A stretch of 64,000 bases of DNA from Cyanoderma ruficeps (Eukaryota; Chordata; Aves; Passeriformes; Timaliidae). Shown here one piece after another: positions 24,990 to 37,732 of this stretch. The first letter of the stretch is position 1. Each line of letters starts with the position of its first letter. Location: contig VZDJ01000216.1 of NCBI GenBank assembly GCA_008694505.1, positions 3,845,349-3,909,348 of the forward strand. The letters are read 5' to 3'. The translations under genes and the position numbers were made by a program. The notes under the pieces were generated by a model. It made no database searches, was not told the origin of the DNA, and saw nothing but the letters and a program-made list of their open reading frames with translations.

Positions 24990-25420
24990 ATAAGTGCTAA
25001 ATAGCAATAAAATAGCCAACTGGAGACATGAGATCCACAATGTGTTTGTCATTTAGATTTAATCAAAATGTTAATAGGCATTCAATGTTATTTGAGAATT
25101 TCAGATGTATTTAATACGAGAGGATTTGCATATCTACCACTGAGTTTTTAATCCTTGATAAATGTGTAGAATAATCAATTATTCAATGAACATACAAGAG
25201 TTGGCTGATTAAATCTCAATTATAAAGGCAAGTCTTACCCAGTCTATTTATTATGACTGTTCTCTCAGCATTGCCTAATTAAGCCATATTTGATGGGGTG
25301 AAAAACATTTATTGCAGATATTGTGGCTCTGTAATTGATGCATATCTGTGGCCTGGCTGTTAAGCCCTAATAAATACATTTTAAACAGCTAATTATTTAA
25401 TTAACAACACTCTTCCAAGC
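24990..25420. other. Candidate conserved enhancer-like block
   Basis: This 430-base AT-rich block is non-repetitive and contains an octamer site ATTTGCAT (near 25126), several TAATTA/CAATTA homeodomain cores (AATCAATTATTCAATG, GCCTAATTAAGCC, TTATTTAATTAACAAC) and TTTATTATGAC. Dense developmental-factor motifs with no coding frame suggest a conserved non-coding element. Only composition supports this. Confidence 0.35.
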
Positions 25421-26199
25421 TCAGTGTAAGCCATTCTGCAGCCCTGCCATGAGAGCCCTGACAGGAATGAAAGCCCTGGAGGCTGCTGGGATGTTTTCAC
25501 CCCTCTCTCCATATGCCAGCCTTGCTGGGATGCTCCCAGCTCTGCCTCCAGTGCTTTGAAAAGAGATTCCACCACAAGGGTTGGGAATCCACCAGTCCAA
25601 ACTGGTCTCTGCAGTGTGGACATTGACACCTGAGCTGGTGTTTATCTGTCACAGTCCAGGGAAAGGAACAGGCACTAGCCAGGGATGCTGTGCTTTCGTT
25701 TGTAGGACACACCCAGCTCCTTTTATTTATCCTTTTTCTCCTTAATCTTGTGCTGCCACCATCCTGCTCCTGCAGCAGGTTTTGGAAGCAGCCCCACAGG
25801 TTCACTCCCACCTTGAAGACAAGTGAAGGTCAGCAAGATGAAAGTACAGTTCCATGATATTACACGTTCAGTCACATCTTCTGAACTTTATTTTCTCACC
25901 CATTTCTTGAAAGGTTGACAGAACCTTCCAAGTCAAGCTATTTCCAGTCCTTGCCTGACCCAAGAGGCAGCTCTGTGCTGCTCCCCACTTCAATTAACTC
26001 CAATTAACAAAAGCACAAGAACTTTGTAACTCTTCCATGGCAGGAGCCCCTCTGCAGGAGATTTTGGACATCACCACGCGTCTACAATTTAGTTGCAGCT
26101 CCCAGTTCACAAATTGGAGATGTTCAAAAAACAGGAGCACCACAGTGTGCCCAAGATTTGTTTTCCCTCAGCTATGAGAATTTAACTCCTCTTCCTTGC

Positions 26200-26222
26200 T
26201 GNGAAAGGGAAAGGGAAAGGAA
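26200..26222. repeat. (GGGAAA)n with unresolved base
   Basis: A short GAAAGG-type purine run begins right after a single N near 26202, an unresolved assembly base. Confidence 0.8.
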
Positions 26223-27504
26223 GGTCTGTGTGAAGTCTTCCTAGATAAACACACATCCACAGCACCAGCTCCCAAATACAGACATCAGGTAGGCTGGAAG
26301 GAGATTTAATGGCACTGCTGAAGCTCAGCAGCTCTGTGACTCTCTGGTGCTTTTCTGCAGGGTTTGAAGATGTGCAGTTTAGGCTACTAAGCCTCTGTCT
26401 TTTCCTGTGATTTAAAATGAGTTTTCATTTTCCTCAGATCAAATCATTCAGCCTGCTCTAACTACCCAGCATTAAAAGCACTTGCCCAGCTCATATTTTT
26501 TTAACGTGTTTGCTAATCCAAAGCAAGATTTGCTAATGCAAACCTCGTGGGATGTAATTGCATAAGACACCAACACAAGTAAAAGAAGTTAGAAGGATTT
26601 TTGCTAAGAACTACAGAAACAACCCCAAAGCTCCTCAGAGAGCCAGCAAAGCGAGCCTGCTGCCTTTCCCAGGCAGGATTCCTCTTAGAAAGGGATCTTG
26701 CAAAATACCATAATTGAATTATCCATCTGTTTATTATCAGAGAATTATCTGCTTCAGGGTTTTCTTCCCCCTAGACGCCAGAAATGGTGAAAATTTGCCC
26801 CCCTCCCCACCCCCCAAAATACATCTGGAAAGCTGAATGTAAAGCACCACGGTCAGCCCCAGCCAAGCCTGTGTTTGGGACCAGAGGAAGTTTAATTGCA
26901 TTTGGTCCTTAGGAAACAAACACTGACAACCCCAATATCACACAGTGCTACCCACAGTCACTGTCCCAGCCACTCTGGTGCCTCTGATCTCCTCTGGGCC
27001 ACCAAGGGAGAACAAGAGGCAACAACAGTATGAGCCCCTTGAACACAGAGATGCTGTGACTTCCTCTTCAAGTCAAACATCCTGGTTTATCTGTTAGTGA
27101 GGGATTCTCTTCAGGACTTCTGGATGCTCCTTTATAAGGTAATTGTAAGTAAATTACACTTATAAATTATAAAGAAATTACAATTTGAATGTAATTTTGA
27201 TCCCAAACCATTTTTAATCCCACAGAATATTAAGTACCAATTTCTATCTAACAGCCACTGACATTCCCTTTTCCTCCAGCTATAATGAACTTCAAAGCAA
27301 CAACGCTGCTCTTCTGTCTCTTCAACCATCCAGGCTGATAAACTGGACCCAGAAGTTCCACCCACAGTACTCCAAGGGTTATCATCTTCTCAGTAAATTT
27401 GGAACCATCTGTTATGTGCCTCTAACCCAGGTTTGATGGCAGCAAACAGCACACTGGCCTTGCAGAGGATGGCAAACACCCACAGGCTCTTCAAGCAGCC
27501 AGGG

Positions 27505-27660
27505 AGGTGCTCCAAATTCTCTGAAAAACCAGGCAAGTGTAACAAAGCAAACCACAACTGTGTGTGTAAACCAGGGCTGAGTAGTGGTGGCTTAAAACTC
27601 AGTCCAAACCTGCTCAATAATTTGGTTTTTTACAGTGTCTGAGAAAGAATCACTCAAAGG
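27505..27660. repeat. Repeat unit, order B-A
   Basis: Segment B (27505-27570) is followed directly by segment A (27572-27660), the reverse of the order at 23340-23510. Shared stretches include CTGAAAAACCAGGCAAGTGT and AACCACAACTGTGTGTGTAA. The circular permutation indicates that both copies were cut from a tandem array with a monomer near 160 bases. Confidence 0.8.
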
Positions 27661-28544
27661 AGAATAGTCCCCAATTTTCATCTTGGGGGAAAGTGTGAAA
27701 GCTATTTCACATTGGGGCTAAATGCAGACTTTTTTGGGTAAGGCATATGTTGCACTGAAATGCAGCTACCTGCATCCTCCACTCACAAATGATGGGGAGA
27801 GGGCAGGGATTCCTCTGGAGTGGGATCATGTGTTTGCAGCTCTGAGCTGCTTTTTCCTGGAAGGAAGAGTCAAAGCTGAAGATCTATCATTAGGACTTAT
27901 CTTCAAAAGAATTTTAATGAAGCAGAAATCCTAAATGTGGAAAATTAAAGAGCCTTCTGTTTTATCCCTGGTATCTAAATCCTGTAGGCAACATGAAAGT
28001 CACTGAAATATTTCTCAGCCTGAATAATACAAAATGTATGGATGAGAATCTTTCTCTGATGAATATTTGATAGGAATAGGCTCAGCATGGAATGTGGGGA
28101 GCACCTTCACTCCCACACACATCTGTGTGTACATGCAGAAAGCTCTAGAGGCTGAGACACTACCCAAGAGTGTAAAATAAAGAGATTTTGCCATGCAAAA
28201 GCACAACCATCAGCTTCTGTGTTCCTCTGCCAGCCAGGGTGCAGAGACTCCTCCTCATTGTGATGTTCATCAGTCTCCCCCTTCACCCTGTTCCCCATTC
28301 AAGCCCCTCCACACGATCCATTTCCAGGTTCTATCATAAGAAAACCTCGTTCCTAAAGCAGTTCATTCAGCACAAGCTGACACTGAGGACATCTCTCCCA
28401 CAACAACTCTCCTGTGTGGCTGCTTCAGCTCCACACCAGATTTATTGCGAGTTCCTCTCCTCAAGGTCCCTGAGCTGGGCCAGACCCCAGTGCTGAGATC
28501 AGCCAAGGAAAAGGAGCAGTGAAACAAGAAAACCCCCAAAAATA

Positions 28545-28850
28545 ATGAGAAGTTGAGCCGAGAGCAACGCAGGTCCAACCAATATGGTTAATCACACGTT
28601 CTCCATTTATTCTGCTTAAAATGGCAGGTTATATACACTCCTCTGTAGTTTACAGTTAAGGCGACACTTTCATTGGCACACAGCACAGAGAAAAATGCAA
28701 ACACACACTGTTTTAACTTATTCTTATGGTGGCTAAAGCATGACCACTAACAATTGCACTCGGTGACCTCTAGAAAACCCACTATCTCACATGAATACCT
28801 TAACATCTAATTTCTGCTGCGCCACAAGTAATTTTAAGCGCGCAACAGGC
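28545..28850 (-). mobile_element. Possible LTR remnant
   Basis: On the minus strand this stretch contains GCAGAATAAATGGAGAACG followed by a CpG-containing sequence, the layout of an LTR polyadenylation region and R-U5. No clear TG/CA termini or target duplication were found, and the borders are approximate. Immediately to the right (28850-28920) is a short GGCCTCA-rich patch. Confidence 0.35.
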
Positions 28851-31035
28851 CCCAAGGCCTCAGGGCCTCAAGGCCAAGCCTCAGGGTCAGGCCTCAGCCA
28901 GGTGGGCCTCAGCTGGGTAGCTCACTGTCTTATTCTAAATACAGATCGTGCCCTCTTTCTCTCAGAAAATCTGCTACAGAGCAGCTTTGTTTTCCTGGCT
29001 CTCCCGGGCACAGGCTGAGGTGTGAGCACAGCTCACGATCAGCTCAGGTGAAGCACGAGGGAATTAAACTCGAGCACAGACTGTGAATGATGCCACCAGC
29101 AGGAGGCTTCAGGGGCAGGCCAGGCAGACACTTCACTCCCGGGCTGGGCTGGACCCAGACAAAGATTATTTTGTGTGCTGGAATTGTACATGTTATAAAT
29201 ACAGGTTATATGATTGGATTTTTGCAAATATTAAAATTAATATTATATGTGTTATGTTAGAAAGTTATGCTGTATCAATATAGGGGTTTTTTTAATAATG
29301 GTGTGATAAATATTTTTTCAGGCTACGGCATAATATTAAAATAGAAACTGTGTGATGTAAGGTGCTTTTTAGTAACATCTGAACCAGCTCAAGAAATGGG
29401 AAAGACAATTAAGAAATTCTTCACCTCATCCTATCTGAATAGAGATAACAGCAAGAACCCCAAGGACTCCAAAAGGAAGAATTTATTGCCCCCATTATCA
29501 AGGGATTTGTGACTTTGTTGTTGCAAATTAAGCAAAGTTGCAATTAAGCAGAAATACCTAAAGTCAAAAGAAATGTTTAAATCACTTATAAAATCTATGG
29601 ATATGCAAGAACCTGTAGTATTGAAAGGAAAGTACCTTTGTTAGCAAGCTGTGCCTTGTGGTGGAATGCCAGTTATGCAGACGTCTGTAAGCCCTTTTTC
29701 TCTATATGTCTCTTATTGTCTTATTTCATTATCATTGTTAAAATTTTAAAATTTTAACAGAAGTGAACCATGTTTTTCACATACAAGTCCTTTCTAGACC
29801 TTGCTGGCCCTAGCCCATGACTCTGTTTTAGCTTCCTTCCTGGTGCCTCTTCCCATACTTTAGGAACAATCTGTGCCTTTCTCCATTCTCCCAAATGTCC
29901 TATTTTTAACAATCCAGGGAGTTCCCTCCCGAGGAATTAATTAATAGGCATGCCCACAGGTATGGCAGGTGATGAATAATCTAACAGATTAGACAGGAAC
30001 AGATATTCATAAAAGCCTTTACACTATTACACCCTTAAACACCACTATGTGATCACATGTTTTCCTGTTAAGCATTGATGCCAGCTCCTGCTGCAGTATT
30101 CACCATTAAAAGTCTTTTAAACGTGTTCTCGCTGATGTAAAAAAAAGATGTTTGAGGCCAGAGAGTATTAAGTATGGATTTCCTTCTTTACTGGTATTTC
30201 CTTTTTCTTTAGCTGAAAAGAGTGTCAGAGTCACAACCCTTCTCCTCCTTTCCCCTCAATTGGCCTTGGTGTTTGACAGAGCTAAAGGCAGATTTAACCA
30301 CCAACCTATCTGATGTAGTAAACTGAAGCACCACAGAGCTAACACTTGTTGTCCTCATGGTTTTTGAAAACACATCGTGTTTTGATGCAAAGGAAACAAA
30401 AAGACACAAAAGCAGGGAGGAGGACGCCCAAAAATAAAAATATAGCTTCCAGTTCTAACAAACTGAACTTCCTCCTGAGGAAATACACTGCCTGCACAAA
30501 CATTAAGGAAAACTTCACAACGACGAGTTGAGTTTTTGAAGCATTGCATGTGCCCGCCTTTTTATTTAAAGTCTTTCAAGGTAGATGAAAAGGCCACAGT
30601 TATCCTGGGGGATTGAATTAGGCCTCTGTTAGACAAGGGCAGCCACAAAGTGCTGCCTGGGGGAGGATGCCAGCTGATGTACAAGGTGCAGCTAAACCAC
30701 AGCAGAGGTGCGAAAGGTTGTGACATCCTCTCCTTCACTTGAAGGCACTTGTGAGCACAATGCCAGCTCAGGGCTGCTGGGTGTCCTGGGGACATTGGGA
30801 ACATCCAGCACCTTCTTCCCCAAAACACTGCACCTCCCTCAGAGCAGGGAAACACCTGCACTCCCTGCCTTTTGCAGGCAGCCCGAGGATGCAGCTGGGA
30901 GCATCTCCCACTCTCTCCAGGATGTCTGACAATTGCAGATCTCTCCACTGAGTGACAGAGTGGCTACAGGCTGCTGCAGCTCAGAGCAGGGTGGCAGTGA
31001 CAGCCAGGGAACCAAGGGGCCACAGGCAGCTCTAA

Positions 31036-31477
31036 TGATGTCTTAAGATTTTAGCCTTTGCGTTTTTTAAATCCTGTACTGCTTTGGTGCATAACTCTGA
31101 ACTCCATATGAAGTGTTGGCTAACTTCTTCACATTTTGGTCAGACAAAACAATCCTTCCAGGCCTGAGATCCAAGGGCACCCTACAGCCTCAGGGCCTGA
31201 AAAGTATAAACAAAGGTGAATCAAGGAGGAAGGACAAACTGGAGAAATGTGACTTCATTACCTGAAGTTGTAAGTGGGGAAATAACCCCTGATATGTAAG
31301 TGGACCAAACTTATCTCTGTCTGAAAAACTTGTGACCATCATCCATATGGGGTGTAGCCCCTTGGGGAGGCTTTGTCTGCCCTCAGTGTACCTGAAGGCC
31401 CTGCATTAAATACATCTGCTTTTATCCTTTTGACTTTGTCTGGCCTCTGTCGCTAGGTGAGCACAAAAAGAGTATCA
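31036..31477 (+). mobile_element. Solo LTR, family A (plus copy)
   Basis: It begins TGATGTCTTAAGATTTTAGC, like the reverse copy at 9311-9711, and ends near AGTATCA. Flanks CTAA and GTAA may be a mutated 4-bp target duplication. An ATTAAA polyadenylation-type signal lies at about 31405. It shares CTCCATATGAAGTGTTGGCT-region similarity with the family and has no internal genes. Confidence 0.7.
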
Positions 31478-31481
31478 GTAA

Positions 31482-31612
31482 CACAGAGCACGGTGTGNTG
31501 ACAATGACAATGACAGTGACAGTGACAGTGAGGGAGCCAAGGGGACACAGCTGTAGCACAGAGCACGGTGTGACAGTGACAATGGCAGTGACAGTGACAG
31601 CGAGGGGGCAGT
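31482..31612. repeat. GACAGT minisatellite beside the LTR
   Basis: Hexamers GACAGT/GACAAT are arranged in two larger units of about 77 bases, each starting ACAGAGCACGGTGTG (31482 and 31558). One N lies at about 31498. The array begins right at the LTR end. Confidence 0.8.
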
Positions 31613-34600
31613 GGCAGGTGGCAGCTCAGAGGAGCTCAGCCAGGCTGGGTTTTGATGCTCTGCAGAAGGGCTGCTCAGCCCTGCCGAGCACACAGCAACC
31701 ACAGGGTCCTCACGGTCCCTGTCCCAGGATGGGGACACGACAGAGCAGCCCCTGCAGCGCTTCTAAACATAAATAACACCCCAGGCCCCCCTGCAGCAGT
31801 CAGGCTTCGCTGTCTCCACCACAAAACCACAATTTTGTTTCTTGAGACATGACAGCAGCCGTAGAGAAGCGAGCTGCAGAAAGCATGTTGTTAAAGAACG
31901 CAATTATTTTTATTATGGATATTTCTGCCTCTCTTTTTGCCCCGTCCAAGTGGTGTCCCCAGGTCTGAGCATTAGGGCTCTGGAAACACTGCCCTTCTCT
32001 GCCTTCAGCCAAGCCCACCCAGACAATTTGCAAGCTCACCATGACCAGCACGGTGAGATTTACTAATAATTTACTAACAAAACCACCAGGAGGACAACAG
32101 CCATCCTTTCAGTGATGGATCCCTCCTGGTTCACCTAATCCTGGACAAGTCTAAGAGTTCCAAAGCCTCAGTTCAGGTTGATCATTTGAGTTTCTCTGTG
32201 AGTTCTAAACCTGGTAATAATTCTCCTCTATTTCCTCTTTTGGCTAGGACAGAAATATAATGATATATTTTTCCATGCTACAACTTTTATTTCCAAAAGA
32301 CCCTTGCAAGAAGGAGCACATGGCTCTCTCTGTGTGTTCTCTGTGGAAGGAATGTTTTTAATTTTATCCTTGAAAGTCTTTAGGAACTGTAATTTCTTTA
32401 CCTTCAGGGTGTACACACACATGCTTGATTTCTTTTTTGAAACCTTAATCTGTTCAGGGTTTTTTAAAATAAAATAAAGATTTTTGAGTCCAAAAGCTGT
32501 TAGAGTTTAGGCACCAACTGCCATCCCTTTGAGGAGATTTTTTCCTAGAAAAGCTTCCACTGTGAGCATTAGAAAATATGAGAATAAGGGTAACAGAGAA
32601 ATCCACAACAGTGCTACAGAGTTTCTTCAATAATTTTATTTTCTCAGAAATCACGAGCATTTTTGCAAAATGTCATCTCTACATTGTGCTTTAAATGTCA
32701 CTCACCCACAAGCTTGCTGCCAGTTGTCTCTGAGCAGAGATAATTCAACACGAGTGGAAACCACGAGCAGCAAACTGGCCTTAGTGATTTCTCAGAAAAC
32801 TTGCCCCAGAGCTGTAATGCAATGATAACGTGTGGGGAAAGAGATCCCACAAAGCAAGAGTCTCTTTCTTTCTGTCCCACCACATCAGAGTAAGAAATTC
32901 CACCATCTGAGGAGGAAATGATTACCACCATTGGTAAAGCATCACCAGAATGAGTTTTACAACTTATGTGATTCTGCTGAGAGCAGATGGACCAAATGTT
33001 TCAGGCTTTCATAAACTGCAGAGAAGGATGAATTTAAATGCTTTCTCAGAGAGTTACTAATTACTAATTACTGATACTAATTGATAGAAGGAATCAGAGA
33101 TCATCTCCCACTTGGCACGTGCAGTGTTTAGACATTATTCCCATTACAGACAGAAAGCACAGGAGTGTAGCAGAGCACTTCTAATATCTCAGGTGGAAAT
33201 CTCTGGGGCCATGGGTGTGCTCTCCAGGGAGAGTTTCAGACACATGCCAGCCCAAAGCAAAAGAATGGTTCTCGTGAAGGAGTTACACAGGAATTAGCAC
33301 CATCCAGAGAGTTCATCCAGTCCTCCCAGCAGTTAATTACAGAAAGTCACCTCCCATCCACAACTGGACAGATAATCTACTTGTATCAGACAGATTGTGA
33401 CAACACTGCAAAATTTTAGTGTTAGGACCCAATGGTTCTTTAATTCCCTTTAGCCAGTATTTAGGCAGGTTGCTTGATTTCCATTTCTTAAATGAAAACA
33501 AAAATGTGAGATTCTTGTAGACAAGGCAGGGTGTTCTGGCTATATGAGATAATTGTTGAGTAATGTATTGATTTTCTAAAAAGCAGGTTAAAACCTGTTG
33601 AGACTCCAAATGAAATTGGAAAGATTTCTTTCATGTTGCACAAAGCCAGTAACCAGTCATTCCTGAAGGATTTGAAACTGTTAAAAACCATGCAAAACAA
33701 CATAAATACTGTTAAATTTATACGACAAGCAGTAAAAGAATTCATTAACTAATGCAGGAGCATATTAACCAAATATGTCAGATTTAAGAAATGGCAGCAA
33801 TGAAGCATTTTCAGCACCTCAAAGCTTGAAGCTGTGAGAAAACCAAATCTGTGAACCAGAAAAAATCCCTGCATGTTTTCAAATTGACTGGAAGCTGACT
33901 GCTAATACATTGCAAGTTTAGGGTTACAAAGCATTAAAAAAGAAACTAAAAGCTTTGGAAAACAAGTGCTTACAAAAGCATGCATACCATGAGTGGAAAT
34001 AGGTTTTTTACTAACTCAGCAACCTTGAGAAATCAGCAGTCAGTAGCTTGTCTTCAGCAGAGCCAGTAGTGCTGGACATATTTTGGTCAAAGCTGAATTC
34101 CATAACAGGATGTGTCCTGCATGAGTTATTGGATGGAAAAGGAGTCACAAGCAGCCACCAGCAAGAAACAGGTGGGAGAAACTGGCTCCAGAGCACTGTC
34201 CCAGTGTGGGTTTCAGACATGGATCATGTAGCACTCACAGCTGCTAGGAGCACATAAACACTGGATTGCAGGAGTCACTGGAGACACTCCAGTGTCCTGC
34301 AATATGTCACCAGCCACAGGAGCAGAACCTGCTTCTCTCCTGTCTCCTGCCCTCCTGCAAAACATTTTGTGGCTCAGTTTGGCTTGTCAGCCCCCTTGGC
34401 ACCTGAGTTTAGGCACACACACCTGAGTGAAGGGGTTAAACTGCTTTTTCCAGCTAAATTTTCCTGAGTCTGTAGGCTCCATCAACACTAATCCCACATG
34501 TGCTGGCTGATTTCTTCAGTTTTGCAAATAACCAAAAATATTCTTGAGGAACCTTCCCCTTCCCAGGCACTCAGCCCAGGCCACTCCGTCCAGACCTGGC

Positions 34601-35173
34601 CCCGGAGTCATTTCACACACCCTTGGTACCTTGTCTGTTGGGTTTTCTCTGACCTGCTGTCCTTGCTCAGCTGCCCTGGCTTGCTCCATCCCTACTCCAC
34701 AGACTCTGACACTGGAGCTGCAGCCCTGCTTTGCTGCCAGCTGCAATTCCTGTCATTTATCCCAAGGATGGGACTGGGGACCTGATCCCGTTCTCACTAC
34801 TGCAGGTCCCATCCCAGCCTCAGAGAGGCACTTCCCACCTCTCCTTGAACATCATTTCCCTCTCCAGAGGCTGAGATGAGAGACAGATAAAGAAGCAAAG
34901 GCAACAGAATTAGCCCAGAGCAATTCTGTCTGAAACTCTAGGGGTGAAAAATGCAGTTTTGCTGCTTTCCAGGGAAGTTCTGAGACAGCTCTGCATCTCA
35001 GAGTGCTCCAACCCTCCTGGGCAGCAAAATCCCCAATTATTCCCTGACTCTCTGGAGCTAAATTCCCCAGCAGTTCTTTCACCACTGCTTGGGTTAATCG
35101 TGGTGCTGATTCTCTGCCGCTCTACACATGAAATGCACAGCCCATGAAATGGCTCAGTAGGTGTCATTTTCTT

Positions 35174-35226
35174 GTGTTACTTCTTTTTTTTTAAAAAAAG
35201 GTGTTACTTCTTTTTTTAAAAAATTG
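35174..35226. repeat. 27-bp direct duplication
   Basis: GTGTTACTTCTTTTTTT followed by A runs occurs twice back to back, a small slippage-type duplication. Confidence 0.8.
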
Positions 35227-36934
35227 TTTACACCAAGCCAAAAAAACCCACCTCCACTACTGTTTCCTTTCACAGGTTTTTTTTGTTGTTTTTTTTAATT
35301 CACCATTGTGGTCACGGTTGTACAGTGTGTTTGCACAGCAGCTTTGCTACAGAAAGCTGAACTCAAATGCTGCTTTGCTCATTGTGAACCTCCCTGTGCT
35401 GCCTCTCAGGAGTTTCGCCCCTTTTTGACTAAACCTGCACCTTGTTCCAAAAATGAAAATGTGGTGAAAGGTGACTGACTATGGACACCTCAGTTCCTAG
35501 ATTGGTATCTAATTTGTTGGTTCTTCCCAGCTCTTCACCCGCCCCTGAGCTGGGCTTTTCCGGGGACAAAGTCAGAATTGGCCCCAGCACCAATTCAAGC
35601 AAAATTCAAGAAAAGTTTGGGCAGTGAGACACGGAATACACAGGAGCTGAACAGTTCTTTTCTGTTTTCTTCAGTGATTGGTTTTAAAAAGAAAAACCTC
35701 ACTTGCAGATTTTGTAATTGAAGTGCAAAGCATTTATTGCGTTCTCTGGTGGGATGCTGTTAGGAGCAGTTTATACAGAATTTTCAAAAAACCTTGAATT
35801 GCTGTTAAAAAAAAACAAAAGCCACAACAAACCACTAAAAGAAAAATCCATTTATTTGCAAGATATATGAAATAGGTTTCAATATATGTATGAAAATATA
35901 GAGGAACTGTACAAAACCCCAACACAAACACAATTTATCCAGGTCTGGCCATGTGAAGTCAGCACCTATTTGCTCACAAGGTGAACCTGCACCATCCACC
36001 CCTCACAGTGAGGGGATTTCTCCCTCAGGTCTGGTGCACAGCATTTCATGACCAATATCTGGAGGGAAATGGGCTCTCCTGAGGGGCAGGATTGTCTTGG
36101 CAAGCTGGGATCCTGTCAGAGCTCAGCTTTGGACAGGAATTATCCTTTGTGCCTGGCTCTGCTTCAGCTATGCACTCATCAAAGACAAATTGACCCTAAT
36201 CCCTCAAAAAAAAAAATAAACAATTACATCAATAGAGAGAAACTCCAGTCTCAGCCTGTCCTCAGCAAGCAGAGGTCACCCCCATCAATCCTGCCCTGTA
36301 ACAAGGCAGTTCAGCATGCCTTTGTGGAGGATTGTTGACTTTCCACAGTGGCCCCAACACTGCAAAACCAAAACACCCCTGGAGGAGGCCGAGCCCTTCC
36401 TTGGCCCAGCTCCCCACAGCCACCTCTTCTAGAAGCTGTCACTAAACCCAGCTTAGCCTCTTCTTGCCTGGCGTGAGTTTTGACAAATCCCTTTGATAAA
36501 CAGGGGGTTTAGATCAGCCCCACCTGTGCCCAGATTGGATTGCAGGCCTTGGCTTTACCCTGGGTTATTTCACCCTGTTTTGTGCAGTGTCGAGTCACTG
36601 GGCTGGAAAACTCATCCTGCTGAGACAACACCAGCACAGCACCAACATTTCTGTGTCGCAGGAAGCCACCAGGACGCAGGTTCAGTCATTTTGCTGGTCA
36701 GCCACATCAAGAACCCCATCAGCCATGTGAGTAGCTCTGACAGAGGCAGCAAACTAAAATCTGGACTTGTGGTTTTGTGGGTCTGTCATGACCTTGGAGC
36801 AGTATTTCTCCCTGCCACGTTCCTGAAGTTTCTTCAAAATAGATTTCCCTGCTGTAACTCTTGAGTAGTTTGAGCTGCCTGAGCTCTTGGGCAGACCTGA
36901 GGATCCAGGAGAGAACTGGAATCAGTGCCCGTGT

Positions 36935-37465
36935 GGATCCATTGCAAGTTATTCAACAGACCCGCGTGGTTTTACTGAGCACTCAGCAAAGCTCAGAACC
37001 AGAGACCTCCCCATCCACCCCACCTTCCCAGAAAGGGTTATTTAGCCAAGAAACGAGCCCACATGTTGCATTTAGCCCCAAAATGCTGCTTTTTTTCACA
37101 CTGAACTGCACTGAACTGAATGTGTCCAGGGTACCTGCATTTCACTACATTTTCTGTACAGAAAAAACCCAAATAAACAACAAAACAACAACAACAATAA
37201 CAAAAGTTTTTAAAAGTAGAAACAGGATTGGATCCATTGCAAGCTCTTGAACAGAGCCATGTGGTCTTCCTGAGCACTTAGCAAAGCTCAGAACCAGAGA
37301 CCACCACATCCATCCCATCTTCCCAGAAAGTGTTCTTTAGCCAAGAAACAAACCCATATGTTGCATTTAGCCCCAAAATGCTGCTTTTTCACACTGAACT
37401 GCACTGAACTGAATGTGTCCAGGGTACCTGCATTTCACTACATTTTCTGTACATTAAAAAAACCC
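36935..37465. repeat. 295-bp-offset tandem duplication downstream of CD7
   Basis: Copy 1 (36935-37170) and copy 2 (37230-37465) both run from GGATCCATTGCAAG through CTGAACTGCACTGAACTGAA to CATTTTCTGTACA. They are offset by 295 bases. The spacer is an A/C-rich tract. The array ends about 150 bases beyond the CD7 stop codon. Confidence 0.9.
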
Positions 37466-37617
37466 AAAAAAACCCCCCCTAGGAACAGCCTTGGAAATGA
37501 GTTTTTCGTTCCACTGAAGAAGGCAGGTGATAGCAATTTCAGTTCAGGGGTTAAGGCGCCTCTCAGAGCTGCCTGTGAGGGAATGGCTGATGCACACACA
37601 GTCTCAGCTGGCAGAAG

Positions 37618-37623
37618 TTTATT
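37618..37623 (-). promoter_or_regulatory. Candidate CD7 polyadenylation signal overlapping the stop
   Basis: The minus strand reads GGTGAATAAACTTC, so AATAAA contains the TAA stop of the CD7 frame. About 18-25 bases further on lies a TGTGTGTG element (37600-37593), as expected downstream of a cleavage site. If used, the 3' UTR would be only about 15-20 bases. Confidence 0.4.
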
Positions 37624-37732
37624 CACCTCTGGAATAGGTGTTGCTTCTTACCAGTGTGCTCCGTCTGGAGTTGAAGGACATGTCTTCATACACCACATTG
37701 GGCTTCTTCTTCTTCTGGAAATATTTCTTCAC
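37619..37732 (-). CDS. CD7: CD7 exon 5, cytoplasmic tail
   Basis: The acceptor TTTGTTTCACAG precedes VKKYFQKKKKPNVVYEDMSF and NSRRSTLVRSNTYSRGE, then TAA. The lysine cluster marks the inner membrane face. VVYEDMS is shared with human CD7. A GT at CTG|GTAAGA could be a donor to another exon, but reading through gives a tail of human-like length. Confidence 0.85.
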   Translation of the reverse strand: MKKYFQKKKKPNVVYEDMSFNSRRSTLVRSNTYSRGE

